DNA of 64,000 bases, taken from assembly GCF_003425685.1 (NCBI RefSeq), contig NZ_QJKM01000012.1, positions 183,128-247,127 on the forward strand. Reading direction: 5' to 3'. A program made the translations under genes and the position numbers. Positions 18,170 through 26,485 of the stretch are shown here, piece after piece; positions within the stretch are counted from its first letter, which is position 1; each line of letters starts with the position of its first letter. This stretch comes from Rhizobium terrae (GTDB lineage: Bacteria; Pseudomonadota; Alphaproteobacteria; Rhizobiales; Rhizobiaceae). Below the pieces are notes generated by a model. It was not told where the DNA came from and ran no database searches. It saw only the letters and a program-made list of their open reading frames with translations.

Positions 18170-18202
18170 GCCTCCGCCGACCGGCGGCGGAGGCGCCTTT
18201 TT
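18170..18202 (+). terminator. Strong 10-bp hairpin with T-run
   Basis: GCCTCCGCCG (18170-18179) pairs perfectly with CGGCGGAGGC (18185-18194), followed by GCCTTTTTTCC on the plus strand. The DHDPS-like gene ends at 18206 on the minus strand. The T-run faces away from that gene's direction, so it acts as a 3'-end structure for it at most. Confidence 0.65.
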
Positions 18203-18205
18203 CCT

Positions 18206-19153
18206 TTATTCGGCAGCCAGAAGCTGCTCGACACGGCCGATGCCCGCGGCATCGAAGGCGGCGAAGATTTCGGCCTCGGCCTTTTCACCGAGGTTTTTCA
18301 GCGGCTCGCGGATCGTGGCGTGATCGAGAACGCCACGATGAACGAGGCCGAGCTTGAGGGCGACGGTGCCTTCCATATGCGAGCCGCGATGGTAGACGGC
18401 GCGGGTGACCGGCAGCAGGCGTTCGAAGATCTTGCGGGCTTCCGGATAATCCTGCGCCTTGCCGGCCTTGATGAGATCGATCAGCAGCTCTGGCGCGATA
18501 TTGCCGTACCCGACGAGCAGGCCGTCGACGTCGAACATGGTCGGCAGCAGCCATTCGTCGTGGCAGCTGAGGATCTGCAGGTTCGGGTTTGCCTTCTTCA
18601 GCTCCGGGATTTCGACATACCAGCGCTTCATGTTGCGAACGCCGTTTTTGGTGGCGACAACGCCGTCCTGTGTCGCAATGGCGAGCTGCGTGTCGAGATC
18701 GTAGGAAGCCTTGGTGGCATCCGGATACTGGAAGAGGATGCACTGCAGACCGGATTCCTGCCAGATTGCCTTGTAGCGATCCTGCGGAGCCCCCTTCTGG
18801 AAACCGAAGCGCAACCACCCGTGGTTCGGATAGACAAGCGCACCGGTTGCGCCGGCTGCCTTGCACTTCTTGGCCTCTTCGGCGGCAACCTTCGTGCCCT
18901 CACCGGTGATGCCAGCGATGATCGGGATCGCGCCGTTGACTGCCTCCACATAGGTGCGAATGAGCTTGAGGCGTTCCTCTTCAGTCAGGAAGGTGCCCTC
19001 ACCGGCATGGCCGAGAATGACAAGGCTCTTTACGCCATCCATCGAGGCCAGCCATTTGGCAACGCGCGCGTTGGCCGCGTAATCGACTTCGCCGTCACGG
19101 CTGAATGCGGTGACCGGTGCCGGGCTCAGGCCTCTGAGGTCCATCGGGTTCAT
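18206..19153 (-). CDS. DHDPS/NAL-family class I aldolase
   Basis: 315 residues from the ATG at 19153 (AGGAGG upstream; a longer in-frame start is not needed). Family motifs are complete: GHAGEGT at 48-54, the proton-relay tyrosine in LFQYP (Y143), and the Schiff-base lysine in VATKNG (K169). The substrate-recognition Arg of lysine-pathway DapA is not obvious, and the gene lies with a transporter and a LacI regulator, so it is more likely a catabolic 2-keto-acid aldolase or dehydratase (for example of deoxy-keto sugar acids) than the lysine biosynthesis enzyme. It would act in the cytoplasm on a compound imported by the MFS carrier downstream. Confidence 0.85.
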   Translation of the reverse strand: MNPMDLRGLSPAPVTAFSRDGEVDYAANARVAKWLASMDGVKSLVILGHAGEGTFLTEEERLKLIRTYVEAVNGAIPIIAGITGEGTKVAAEEAKKCKAAGATGALVYPNHGWLRFGFQKGAPQDRYKAIWQESGLQCILFQYPDATKASYDLDTQLAIATQDGVVATKNGVRNMKRWYVEIPELKKANPNLQILSCHDEWLLPTMFDVDGLLVGYGNIAPELLIDLIKAGKAQDYPEARKIFERLLPVTRAVYHRGSHMEGTVALKLGLVHRGVLDHATIREPLKNLGEKAEAEIFAAFDAAGIGRVEQLLAAE

Positions 19154-19210
19154 AGGTAGTCTCCTCCTTGCCGTCGCTGTCTGCTTTCGCGACAGTGATG
19201 GGATCGTTAA

Positions 19211-19224
19211 TGGGAACGTTCCCA
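19211..19224. promoter_or_regulatory. LacI-type operator, perfect 14-bp palindrome
   Basis: TGGGAACGTTCCCA is perfectly symmetrical with the central CG typical of LacI/GalR operators. It lies 58 bp before the aldolase start and 92 bp before the LacI start, in the divergent promoter region. Most likely it is the site where the adjacent regulator represses the aldolase/transporter genes and itself. Confidence 0.75.
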
Positions 19225-19315
19225 ATATCGGTTCCGATTTTGCTGGAGTCAATAGAATTTTTCAGGCATCATGAACCCTCTAAGCACATCAGAACTCGCA
19301 GGATAAAAATCCGTA

Positions 19316-20380
19316 ATGGATTCAATAGTTGAAGACAGCCCTCGTCAGACGCGCATAACCATTCTCGACGTCGCGGCCGCGGCCGGCGTCTCTAAATCGA
19401 CCGTGTCGCGGATTTTGGACGAACGCCTGCCGCGCTCAGACAGCGAAACAGCGAGGCGCGTAAGAAAGATCGCCGAGGATCTCGGCTACGTCAGGGATGT
19501 TTCTGCGGCCAGTCTCCGACGCGGCAACACCATGACAGTCGGGGTTATCGTGCCCAGGCTCACGGACACCGTTATGGCGATGCTCTACGAATCCCTTGCA
19601 AAAGCCTGCAGTAGGACGGGGCGATTTGCCATCGTCGCAACCACGGACGACAAGCCGAAAGCGGATCGGTTGGCTGCGGAGTCGCTTCTGAAGCGCGGCG
19701 TCGATGGTCTCATTCTATCGACGGCGCGCGACGACGATGACTTTCCCGATGTGCTGGCGGCAAGGGGTGTGCCGACGGTTCTGGCACTTAGAACCGACGG
19801 CCACAGCCTCTCGTCGGTTGGCGACGACCGGCTTGGCGGATATCTCGCCACGCGGCACCTGCTTGATCTTGGCCATCGCAGGATCGGCGTCATCGCAGGA
19901 CCTTCCTATGCCTCGAGCGCGCGTACCCGTGTGGAAGGCTATCGTCAGGCTATGGCGGAAGCGGGATTGGCGATCGACACATCCCTCATCGTACCATCGA
20001 CTTTCGGCATCGAATCCGGCGCGGAAGCCGCCGAGGAGATCATGCGGCTGCCGCAGGCGCCGACCGCGATCTTCGCGGTAAACGACAACACGGCCATCGG
20101 CGCACTGTCGGGCTTGATGCGCATGGGCCTGTCGGTGCCGGGCGACGTCTCGCTGGTCGGCTACAACGACATCCCCATTGTCAGCCATCTCTCCACTCCC
20201 TTGACCACTTTGCGGGTGGCCTTCGAGCAGATCGCCGCGAATGCGCTTGATTTGCTCGGAAGCGACACGTTATCGCCGGATGATCGCATCCGGGTTTCGG
20301 CTCCGACGCTCATTCCGCGGAAGTCGACCCGGTCTGTTGATGCTCTAAGATATGAGACGTTCATTGATCGGTCGAAATGA
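19316..20380 (+). CDS. LacI-family transcriptional regulator
   Basis: 354 residues. The N-terminal HTH is TILDVAAAAGVSKSTVSR, followed by the hinge helix region ASLRRGNT. The two-lobed effector domain shows standard blocks: TVGVIVPRLTD, RGVDGLIL, DDRLGGYLATRHLLDLGHR, and FAVNDNTAIGALSGLMRMG. It probably binds a sugar or sugar acid and releases the operator at 19211-19224. It is divergent from the aldolase gene and presumably controls it and the MFS carrier. The exact start could be a few codons downstream (no strong ribosome site seen at 19316). Confidence 0.9.
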   Translation: MDSIVEDSPRQTRITILDVAAAAGVSKSTVSRILDERLPRSDSETARRVRKIAEDLGYVRDVSAASLRRGNTMTVGVIVPRLTDTVMAMLYESLAKACSRTGRFAIVATTDDKPKADRLAAESLLKRGVDGLILSTARDDDDFPDVLAARGVPTVLALRTDGHSLSSVGDDRLGGYLATRHLLDLGHRRIGVIAGPSYASSARTRVEGYRQAMAEAGLAIDTSLIVPSTFGIESGAEAAEEIMRLPQAPTAIFAVNDNTAIGALSGLMRMGLSVPGDVSLVGYNDIPIVSHLSTPLTTLRVAFEQIAANALDLLGSDTLSPDDRIRVSAPTLIPRKSTRSVDALRYETFIDRSK

Positions 20381-20715
20381 CCGGCTGCCATCAATCCAAA
20401 CGCCCCCGAGCGAAGCCGCTCCCATAAGACGAGCAAGGGTTGCAATCTCATGCAGCCGGCGATCATGCCGCCGCGCCGAGTGGAAAGCGAATGTCATAGC
20501 AGAGGCAGCAACATCAAATCTGCCGGCTGTCTTTGGTTGATAAAAGCCTCGTACAATTTTGCGTAGTTCTTGTTCCGTCCCCCAGGACGGCCGCCTGCAT
20601 CTTGCACGGGCAACGTTGACGCAAATCAAAGCCCGGACTCAGCCTTTATGTCAGCAAAACATGGTCCACAATCCATCAACCGGCATCGCGCAAGCGCGCT
20701 GCGAGGCTAAAGACC
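20381..20715. other. Promoter region of ccoNOQP
   Basis: 335 bp between the LacI gene and ccoN. It contains the FixK box at 20616-20629. Short frames on both strands here have no ribosome site or recognisable product. Confidence 0.7.
20616..20629 (+). promoter_or_regulatory. FixK/FNR box upstream of ccoN
   Basis: TTGACGCAAATCAA matches TTGAY-N4-RTCAA. Its centre lies about 93 bp before the ccoN ATG. Activation from about -41.5 would place the transcript start near 20664, leaving a ~50-nt leader. The FixK at 31037 is the obvious candidate activator. Confidence 0.85.
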
Positions 20716-22344
20716 ATGAATCACGTCTCGGAAACCATCTGTTTGGCGATAGGCACCTTCCTTGCATTGCTCGGAGCAGCCTATGCCCACGATAGTTTGT
20801 TCGCCGCCCACATGTGGGTCCTATTCTTCGTGCTGCTCATCAGCACTACCGTCATGCTCCGCAGGGTCTCCTTTGCCCCGAACGGCGCTGTGGGAAAAGC
20901 ATCACCACAATCGGAATATTTCGACGAGGTGGTCAAATACGGCACCATCGCCACCGTTTTCTGGGGCGTCGTCGGTTTCCTGGTCGGCCTGGTGATTGCA
21001 TTGCAGCTGGCATTCCCGGGGCTCAATATCGAGCCCTGGTTCAACTTCGGCCGCATGCGGCCTCTGCACACGTCGGCCGTCATCTTCGCCTTCGGCGGCA
21101 ATGCACTGATCGCGACATCCTTTTATGTCGTGCAGCGTACGTCGCGTGCACGCCTCTTCGGCGGCGACCTCGCCTGGTTCGTCTTCTGGGGCTACCAGCT
21201 ATTCATTGTTATGGCTGCAACCGGTTATCTTCTCGGTATCACGCAGAGCCGCGAATATGCCGAGCCCGAATGGTATGTCGACCTCTGGCTGACGGTCGTC
21301 TGGGTCGCCTACCTGGCGGTTTTCCTCGGAACGATCCTGAAACGCAAGGAGCCGCATATCTATGTGGCGAACTGGTTCTATCTGGGCTTCATCGTCACGA
21401 TCGCCATGCTGCACGTGGTCAACAACCTGGCGGTTCCGGCCTCCTTCCTCGGCGTCAAGAGCTATTCGGCCTTCTCGGGCGTGCAGGATGCCCTGACCCA
21501 GTGGTGGTATGGCCACAACGCCGTCGGTTTCTTCCTGACGGCCGGCTTCCTGGGCATGATGTACTACTTCATTCCGAAGCAGGTTAACCGCCCGGTCTAT
21601 TCGTACCGCCTGTCGATCATCCACTTCTGGGCTCTGATCTTCATGTATATCTGGGCCGGCCCGCATCATCTGCATTACACAGCCCTGCCCGATTGGGCCC
21701 AGACGCTGGGCATGGTCTTCTCGGTCATGCTCTGGATGCCCTCCTGGGGCGGCATGATCAACGGCCTGATGACGCTCTCGGGCGCCTGGGACAAGATCCG
21801 TACCGACCCGATCGTCCGCATGATGGTCATGGCCGTCGCCTTCTACGGCATGGCGACCTTCGAAGGCCCGATGATGTCGGTCAAGGCGGTCAACTCGCTC
21901 AGCCACTATACGGACTGGACGATCGGTCACGTGCACTCGGGTGCGCTCGGCTGGAACGGCCTCATCACCTTCGGAGCGGTCTACTATATGGTGCCGAAAC
22001 TCTGGAAGCGGGAACGCCTCTATAGCGTCCGGATGGTCAACTGGCACTTCTGGCTCGCCACCCTCGGCATCGTCGTCTATGCGGCGGTCATGTGGGTTGC
22101 CGGTGTGCAGCAGGGCCTGATGTGGCGCGAATACGACAACCAGGGCTTCCTCGTCTATTCCTTCGCGGAAACCGTCGCGGCCATGTTCCCCTACTACGTG
22201 CTGCGCGCGGTCGGGGGCGGTATGTACCTCGCCGGCGCGCTCATCATGGCCTTCAACATCACCATGACCATCCTCGGCTATCAGCGCAAGGAAGCCTCCA
22301 TCGGCGGCTCGCTTACTACCCCTGCCCTGCAAGCGGCCGAGTAA
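20716..22344 (+). CDS. ccoN: cbb3-type cytochrome c oxidase subunit I
   Basis: A 542-residue heme-copper oxidase core with about twelve membrane helices. It reduces O2 to water with high affinity and pumps protons. Family landmarks: QWWYGHNAVGFF with the helix VI histidine, the paired histidines in WAGPHHLHYTALPDW, and HVHSGALGWNG with heme ligands near residue 400. Length is normal for CcoN/FixN. It leads the ccoNOQP operon: ccoO follows after 12 nt. Expected to be induced under low oxygen through the FixK box at 20616. Confidence 0.96.
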   Translation: MNHVSETICLAIGTFLALLGAAYAHDSLFAAHMWVLFFVLLISTTVMLRRVSFAPNGAVGKASPQSEYFDEVVKYGTIATVFWGVVGFLVGLVIALQLAFPGLNIEPWFNFGRMRPLHTSAVIFAFGGNALIATSFYVVQRTSRARLFGGDLAWFVFWGYQLFIVMAATGYLLGITQSREYAEPEWYVDLWLTVVWVAYLAVFLGTILKRKEPHIYVANWFYLGFIVTIAMLHVVNNLAVPASFLGVKSYSAFSGVQDALTQWWYGHNAVGFFLTAGFLGMMYYFIPKQVNRPVYSYRLSIIHFWALIFMYIWAGPHHLHYTALPDWAQTLGMVFSVMLWMPSWGGMINGLMTLSGAWDKIRTDPIVRMMVMAVAFYGMATFEGPMMSVKAVNSLSHYTDWTIGHVHSGALGWNGLITFGAVYYMVPKLWKRERLYSVRMVNWHFWLATLGIVVYAAVMWVAGVQQGLMWREYDNQGFLVYSFAETVAAMFPYYVLRAVGGGMYLAGALIMAFNITMTILGYQRKEASIGGSLTTPALQAAE

Positions 22345-22356
22345 GGAGGCTCAGAC

Positions 22357-23088
22357 ATGTCCATACTTGACAAACACCATATCATCGAACGCAATGCCAC
22401 GCTTCTGCTGGTCGGTTCGCTGCTCGTCGTCTCGATCGGCGGCATCGTGGAAATCGCGCCGCTTTTCTATCTCCAGAACACCATCGAGAAGGTGGAAGGA
22501 ATGCGGCCCTACTCGCCGCTCGAGCTCGCCGGGCGCAACATCTATCTTCGCGAAGGCTGCTACGTCTGCCACAGCCAGATGATCCGCCCCTTCCGCGACG
22601 AGGTGGAGCGTTACGGCCACTACAGCCTGGCGGCGGAGTCGATGTACGATCATCCTTTCCAGTGGGGATCGAAGCGTACAGGCCCCGACCTTGCCCGCGT
22701 CGGCGATCGCTATTCGAACGAATGGCACGTGCAGCATCTCGTCGAACCGCGCGACGTGGTTCCCGAATCCGTAATGCCCAGCTACGCCTTCCTCAAGGAG
22801 ACGCCACTCAAGGTCACCGACGTCTCGATGGAACTCAAGGCCAATCGCACCGTCGGCGTGCCTTATACGGACGAGATGATCGAGAACGCCAAGGCCGACC
22901 TTTCGGCACAGGCCGACCCGAATGCCGATACGTCGGCACTCGTTGCTCGCTATCCCAAAGCCAAGGTCGGGGATTTCGACGGCAATCCGGGCACTCTGAC
23001 CGAGATGGATGCGCTGGTCGCCTACCTCCAGATGCTCGGCACGCTGGTCGATTTCTCGACCTACGACGATGCCGCCGGCTACCGCTGA
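22357..23088 (+). CDS. ccoO: cbb3 oxidase mono-heme cytochrome c subunit
   Basis: 243 residues. One N-terminal membrane anchor (about 14-35), then a periplasmic cytochrome c domain with the heme motif C68-YV-C71-H72 and later methionine candidates in PSYAFL-type and EMDALVAYLQMLG regions. It passes electrons from CcoP to the CcoN core. Length and the downstream ccoQ and ccoP order match FixO. Confidence 0.95.
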   Translation: MSILDKHHIIERNATLLLVGSLLVVSIGGIVEIAPLFYLQNTIEKVEGMRPYSPLELAGRNIYLREGCYVCHSQMIRPFRDEVERYGHYSLAAESMYDHPFQWGSKRTGPDLARVGDRYSNEWHVQHLVEPRDVVPESVMPSYAFLKETPLKVTDVSMELKANRTVGVPYTDEMIENAKADLSAQADPNADTSALVARYPKAKVGDFDGNPGTLTEMDALVAYLQMLGTLVDFSTYDDAAGYR

Positions 23089-23099
23089 GGAGAAGAGAG

Positions 23100-23252
23100 A
23101 TGGAACTCTACACGGCCATGCGCCACTTCGCCGACAGTTGGGGTCTGCTTGCCATGACCCTCTTCTTCATCGGCGTTCTCGTCTTCACCCTGCGCCCGGG
23201 CGCAAAAGCCGCGGCCGACGAGGCTGCGCAGATCCCTCTGAAGGAGGACTAA
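23100..23252 (+). CDS. ccoQ: cbb3 oxidase small subunit
   Basis: A 50-residue single-span membrane protein (MELYTAMRHFADSWGL, helix about 14-32, then a charged tail ending PLKED). It starts 11 nt after the ccoO stop with a GAGGAGAAGAGAG leader and ends one base before ccoP, whose ribosome site AAGGAGG lies in its last codons. CcoQ/FixQ helps assemble or stabilise the oxidase. Too short to be found by length-based gene calling, but position, length and pattern are typical. Confidence 0.93.
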   Translation: MELYTAMRHFADSWGLLAMTLFFIGVLVFTLRPGAKAAADEAAQIPLKED

Positions 23253-23253
23253 C

Positions 23254-24117
23254 ATGGCGGACAAACATATCGATGACCTGAGCGGCGTCGAAACCACCGG
23301 CCACGAATGGGACGGCATTCGCGAGCTCAACAATCCCATGCCCCGCTGGTGGGTCTACACCTTCTATGCGACCATTCTCTGGGCGATCGTCTACTGCATT
23401 CTCTATCCGGCCTGGCCGCTGGTGACCGGCGCTACCCGCGGCGTTCTCGGTTTCTCGAGCCGCGCGGAGCTTGCCGCCGACATCAATGCGGCGCGGGCCG
23501 CGCAGGGAGCCGTGCTTGAGAAAATCTCCAACACGTCCCTCGGCGACATCCTTGCCGATCCGCAACTTTCCCAGTTCGCGACGGCGGGCGGCGCGGCCGC
23601 GTTCCGCGTCAACTGCACGCCGTGCCACGGGACGGGCGCGAGCGGCGGCCAGGGTTATCCCAACCTAAACGACGACGAATGGCTCTGGGGCGGCGATATC
23701 GACGCAATCTATCAGACCGTTGCACATGGGGTTCGCGACAGCGTCGATCCGGAAACCCGTGTTTCCGAAATGCCGGCGTTCAGCGAAATCCTCAAGCCGG
23801 AGGAAGTCAATCAGGTAGCCGCCTACGTCGTCAGCCTGACGGGCACGCCGCGCCAGCCCGGCCTTGTGGAAGCCGGCAAGCAGGTCTTTGCGGATAACTG
23901 TGCCGCCTGCCATGGTGAAAAAGCCGAAGGCAAGCGTGACATGGGTGCTCCCAATCTTGCCGACGCTATCTGGCTGAAGGTGCAGAGCGAAGCCGAGGTC
24001 GCCAATCAGATCCGCTCGCCGAAACACGGCGTCATGCCCGCCTGGGCAGGTCGTCTCGGCGATACGACGGTGAAGCAGCTCGCCGTCTACATCCACTCTC
24101 TCGGCGGCGGGGAGTGA
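23254..24117 (+). CDS. ccoP: cbb3 oxidase di-heme cytochrome c subunit
   Basis: 287 residues. Membrane segment about 33-55 (WWVYTFYATILWAIVY region), then two cytochrome c domains with C121-TP-C124-H125 and C216-AA-C219-H220. Methionine ligand candidates appear in SEMPAF and HGVMPAW. It accepts electrons from soluble or membrane cytochromes and passes them to CcoO. The start follows the ccoQ stop by one base. A palindrome spans its stop codon. Confidence 0.95.
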   Translation: MADKHIDDLSGVETTGHEWDGIRELNNPMPRWWVYTFYATILWAIVYCILYPAWPLVTGATRGVLGFSSRAELAADINAARAAQGAVLEKISNTSLGDILADPQLSQFATAGGAAAFRVNCTPCHGTGASGGQGYPNLNDDEWLWGGDIDAIYQTVAHGVRDSVDPETRVSEMPAFSEILKPEEVNQVAAYVVSLTGTPRQPGLVEAGKQVFADNCAACHGEKAEGKRDMGAPNLADAIWLKVQSEAEVANQIRSPKHGVMPAWAGRLGDTTVKQLAVYIHSLGGGE

Positions 24118-24130
24118 TCACTCCCTGCCG
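24105..24130 (+). terminator. Palindrome spanning the ccoP stop codon
   Basis: GGGAGTGATCACTCCC (24110-24125) is perfectly symmetrical and extends to CGGCG/TGCCG with one G-U pair. There is no T-run. It may form the 3' end of the ccoNOQP mRNA or slow decay before the separate ccoGHIS transcript. Confidence 0.4.
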
Positions 24131-24328
24131 TGGGATACAGCAGCTCAATGCCGATCGGGGCGCAAATGCTCCGGTCGTTTCACTTTTTCAGGTTCCGCAC
24201 GGGCAATTGCTTGGCACAGGTCATGCTAGCCGATCGCATGGCTGGAGCCCTCAAGGCCCTGGCTGACTTTTTTTCTAGCCAAACTGGTATGGCGCTCACG
24301 CTTCCGCGAAGCGCGCCGGCCACCACAA

Positions 24329-24342
24329 TTGACCCATGTCAA
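24329..24342 (+). promoter_or_regulatory. FixK/FNR box upstream of ccoG
   Basis: TTGACCCATGTCAA matches TTGAY-N4-RTCAA. It is centred about 57 bp before the ccoG ATG, so an activator bound at -41.5 would give a very short leader. It shows that ccoGHIS has its own oxygen-controlled promoter. Confidence 0.85.
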
Positions 24343-24392
24343 GGATGGGCGCGTGACGAGGTGAGACAAATAGGGGACAAAGGATTGTTTCC

Positions 24393-25994
24393 ATGAACCT
24401 CTATACCGCCCCTGGGGTCGGCCCCGATGAATCGTCCGTTGAACGCATCGACGTCAAGCCGGTGCATTCGCCGGGCAAACCCCGAGAACCGCTCTATGAG
24501 AAGCGGAAGAAGATCTTCCCGAAACGCGCGGAAGGGCAATTCCGTCGCTTCAAGTGGCTGGTGATGCTCATCACCCTCGGCATCTATTATCTCACTCCCT
24601 GGATCCGCTGGGATCGCGGCCCTTTCGCTCCCGATCAGGCGGTGCTGGTGGATCTTGCCGGCCGTCGCTTCTACTTCTTCTTCATCGAAATCTGGCCCCA
24701 GGAATTCTTCTTCGTCGCGGGACTTCTGGTCATGGCGGGCTTCGGCCTTTTCCTCCTGACATCCGCTGTCGGTCGGGCCTGGTGCGGTTATACCTGTCCT
24801 CAGACGGTATGGGTCGATCTCTTCCTCGCCGTCGAAGGTTTCGTGGAGGGCGACCGGAATGCGCGCATCAAGCTCGACGCGGCTCCGTGGTCCTTCAACA
24901 AGATCTGGAAGCGCGTTGCCAAGCATGCCATCTGGATTGCGATCGCGATCGCCACCGGCGGCGCATGGATCTTCTATTTCGCCGACGCGCCGTCGCTTGC
25001 CTTCGATTTCGTCACGGGTCAGGCCGCACCGGTCGCCTATTCGACCGTCGCAATCCTGACAGGCACCACCTATGTCCTCGGCGGGCTGATGCGGGAACAG
25101 GTGTGTATCTACATGTGCCCCTGGCCGCGCATCCAAGCCGCCATGCTGGACGAGAATTCGCTCGTCGTAACCTATAACGACTGGCGCGGCGAACCGCGCA
25201 GCCGGCATGCCAAAAAGGCCGCCGCTGCAGGGCAACCCGTCGGCGATTGCGTGGATTGCAATGCCTGCGTCGCCGTCTGTCCCATGGGCATCGACATCCG
25301 CGACGGCCAGCAGCTCGCCTGCATTACCTGTGCACTCTGCATCGACGCCTGCGACGGGGTCATGGACAAGATCGGCAAGCCGCGCGGCCTCATCGCCTAT
25401 GCCACCCTCAACGAATACGAAGCGAACATGGCGCTTGCAACGAACGGCGGCACCACCGCCATCGAACCGGCGCGGGTGCGCAAGCCGGACGGCTGGTTCA
25501 TCGATGCGGTCCGCCATTTCAACTGGCGCATCATCTTCCGTGCACGGACGATGTTCTACTTCGGCGTCTGGGCTGCCGTCGGCCTCGGTCTCGTCTATGC
25601 GTTGCTTTCGCGCGACCGGCTGGAGATCAACGTCCTGCATGACCGCAATCCACAGTTCGTCCTGGAATCGGACGGCTCGATCCGCAACGGCTATACGATC
25701 AGGCTGCTCAACATGATTCCGGAACCGCGCACGATCCTGGTTTCGATGGACGGGCTTCCGGAGGCGACGATGAAGATCACCGGCGTCACCGATGTGCCCG
25801 GCCGCCTGTTTGCGGTTCAGGTGGAACCTGACAAGGCGTTGGCGCTCAAGGTCTTCGTGACCCTTCCGAAGGGCACTCCCTCCACCGGAGCAGACGATTT
25901 CCGTTTTATCGCAGAAGATCGGTCCAGCCACGAAAAAGATGCCCACAAGGCGGTCTTCAACACCCCGGAAGCCAAGACAGGAGACAGACGATGA
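24393..25994 (+). CDS. ccoG: cbb3 oxidase maturation ferredoxin-like protein
   Basis: A 533-residue inner-membrane protein (FixG/RdxA). About five membrane helices surround two ferredoxin-type clusters: CVDCNACVAVCP and CITCALCIDACD near residues 285-325. There is also an AWCGYTCPQ motif near residue 131 and a C-terminal immunoglobulin-like domain. CcoG reduces or handles copper for oxidase assembly. Its stop overlaps the ccoH start as ATGA, so translation is coupled. Confidence 0.95.
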   Translation: MNLYTAPGVGPDESSVERIDVKPVHSPGKPREPLYEKRKKIFPKRAEGQFRRFKWLVMLITLGIYYLTPWIRWDRGPFAPDQAVLVDLAGRRFYFFFIEIWPQEFFFVAGLLVMAGFGLFLLTSAVGRAWCGYTCPQTVWVDLFLAVEGFVEGDRNARIKLDAAPWSFNKIWKRVAKHAIWIAIAIATGGAWIFYFADAPSLAFDFVTGQAAPVAYSTVAILTGTTYVLGGLMREQVCIYMCPWPRIQAAMLDENSLVVTYNDWRGEPRSRHAKKAAAAGQPVGDCVDCNACVAVCPMGIDIRDGQQLACITCALCIDACDGVMDKIGKPRGLIAYATLNEYEANMALATNGGTTAIEPARVRKPDGWFIDAVRHFNWRIIFRARTMFYFGVWAAVGLGLVYALLSRDRLEINVLHDRNPQFVLESDGSIRNGYTIRLLNMIPEPRTILVSMDGLPEATMKITGVTDVPGRLFAVQVEPDKALALKVFVTLPKGTPSTGADDFRFIAEDRSSHEKDAHKAVFNTPEAKTGDRR

Positions 25995-26485
25995 ATACGA
26001 CCTCAGCCAAATCCTTCGTCTTCACCGGCTGGCATATGGCGGCCGTCATGGTGCTCTTTTTCGGCACCATCATCTCGGTCAATATCTACATGGCCTACAA
26101 TGCCGTGACGAGCTGGAGCGGGCTGGTGGCGGACAATACCTATATTGCGAGCCAGCAGTTCAACAGCAAGGCAGCAGAAGCACGGGCGCTGACTGCGACC
26201 GGCGTCACCGGTAAGCTGACTGCGATCGGCTCGACTGTCCGCTACGAGATCAGCCATCCCAAGGACGGGCCGGTGACGGCCGATTCCCTCGTCCTGACAT
26301 TCAAGCGGCCGGTTGGCGAACATCAGGATTTCGAACTTGACCTGAAGCCAGCCGGCAAGGGAGTTTTTTCCGCCACCCATGAATTGCTGCCCGGTCATTG
26401 GATCGTCGATGCGAGCGCCATGCGGGACGGCCACCGTGTACTGCACCAGGTCGAACGCATCGCTATCATCGGGGGACGGGAATGA
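25991..26485 (+). CDS. ccoH: cbb3 oxidase assembly protein CcoH/FixH
   Basis: 164 residues with one N-terminal membrane helix (about 9-33) preceded by KSFVFTGWHM, then a periplasmic domain with HPKDGPV and the C-terminal HWIVDASAMRDG typical of FixH. It assists late assembly of the oxidase. Overlaps ccoG and ccoI by 4 nt each (ATGA junctions), placing it in the strict ccoGHIS order. Confidence 0.93.
   Translation: MNTTSAKSFVFTGWHMAAVMVLFFGTIISVNIYMAYNAVTSWSGLVADNTYIASQQFNSKAAEARALTATGVTGKLTAIGSTVRYEISHPKDGPVTADSLVLTFKRPVGEHQDFELDLKPAGKGVFSATHELLPGHWIVDASAMRDGHRVLHQVERIAIIGGRE

Noticed and set aside
20345..20629. Minus-strand 94-codon frame before ccoN
   Set aside because: Overlaps the LacI 3' end and FixK box; no motif or ribosome site.
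24130..24396. 88-codon frame between ccoP and ccoG
   Set aside because: It covers the FixK box and promoter, and the product has no family resemblance.
24339..25946. 535-codon minus-strand frame opposite ccoG
   Set aside because: ccoG has both ferredoxin clusters and operon overlaps; the antisense frame has none.
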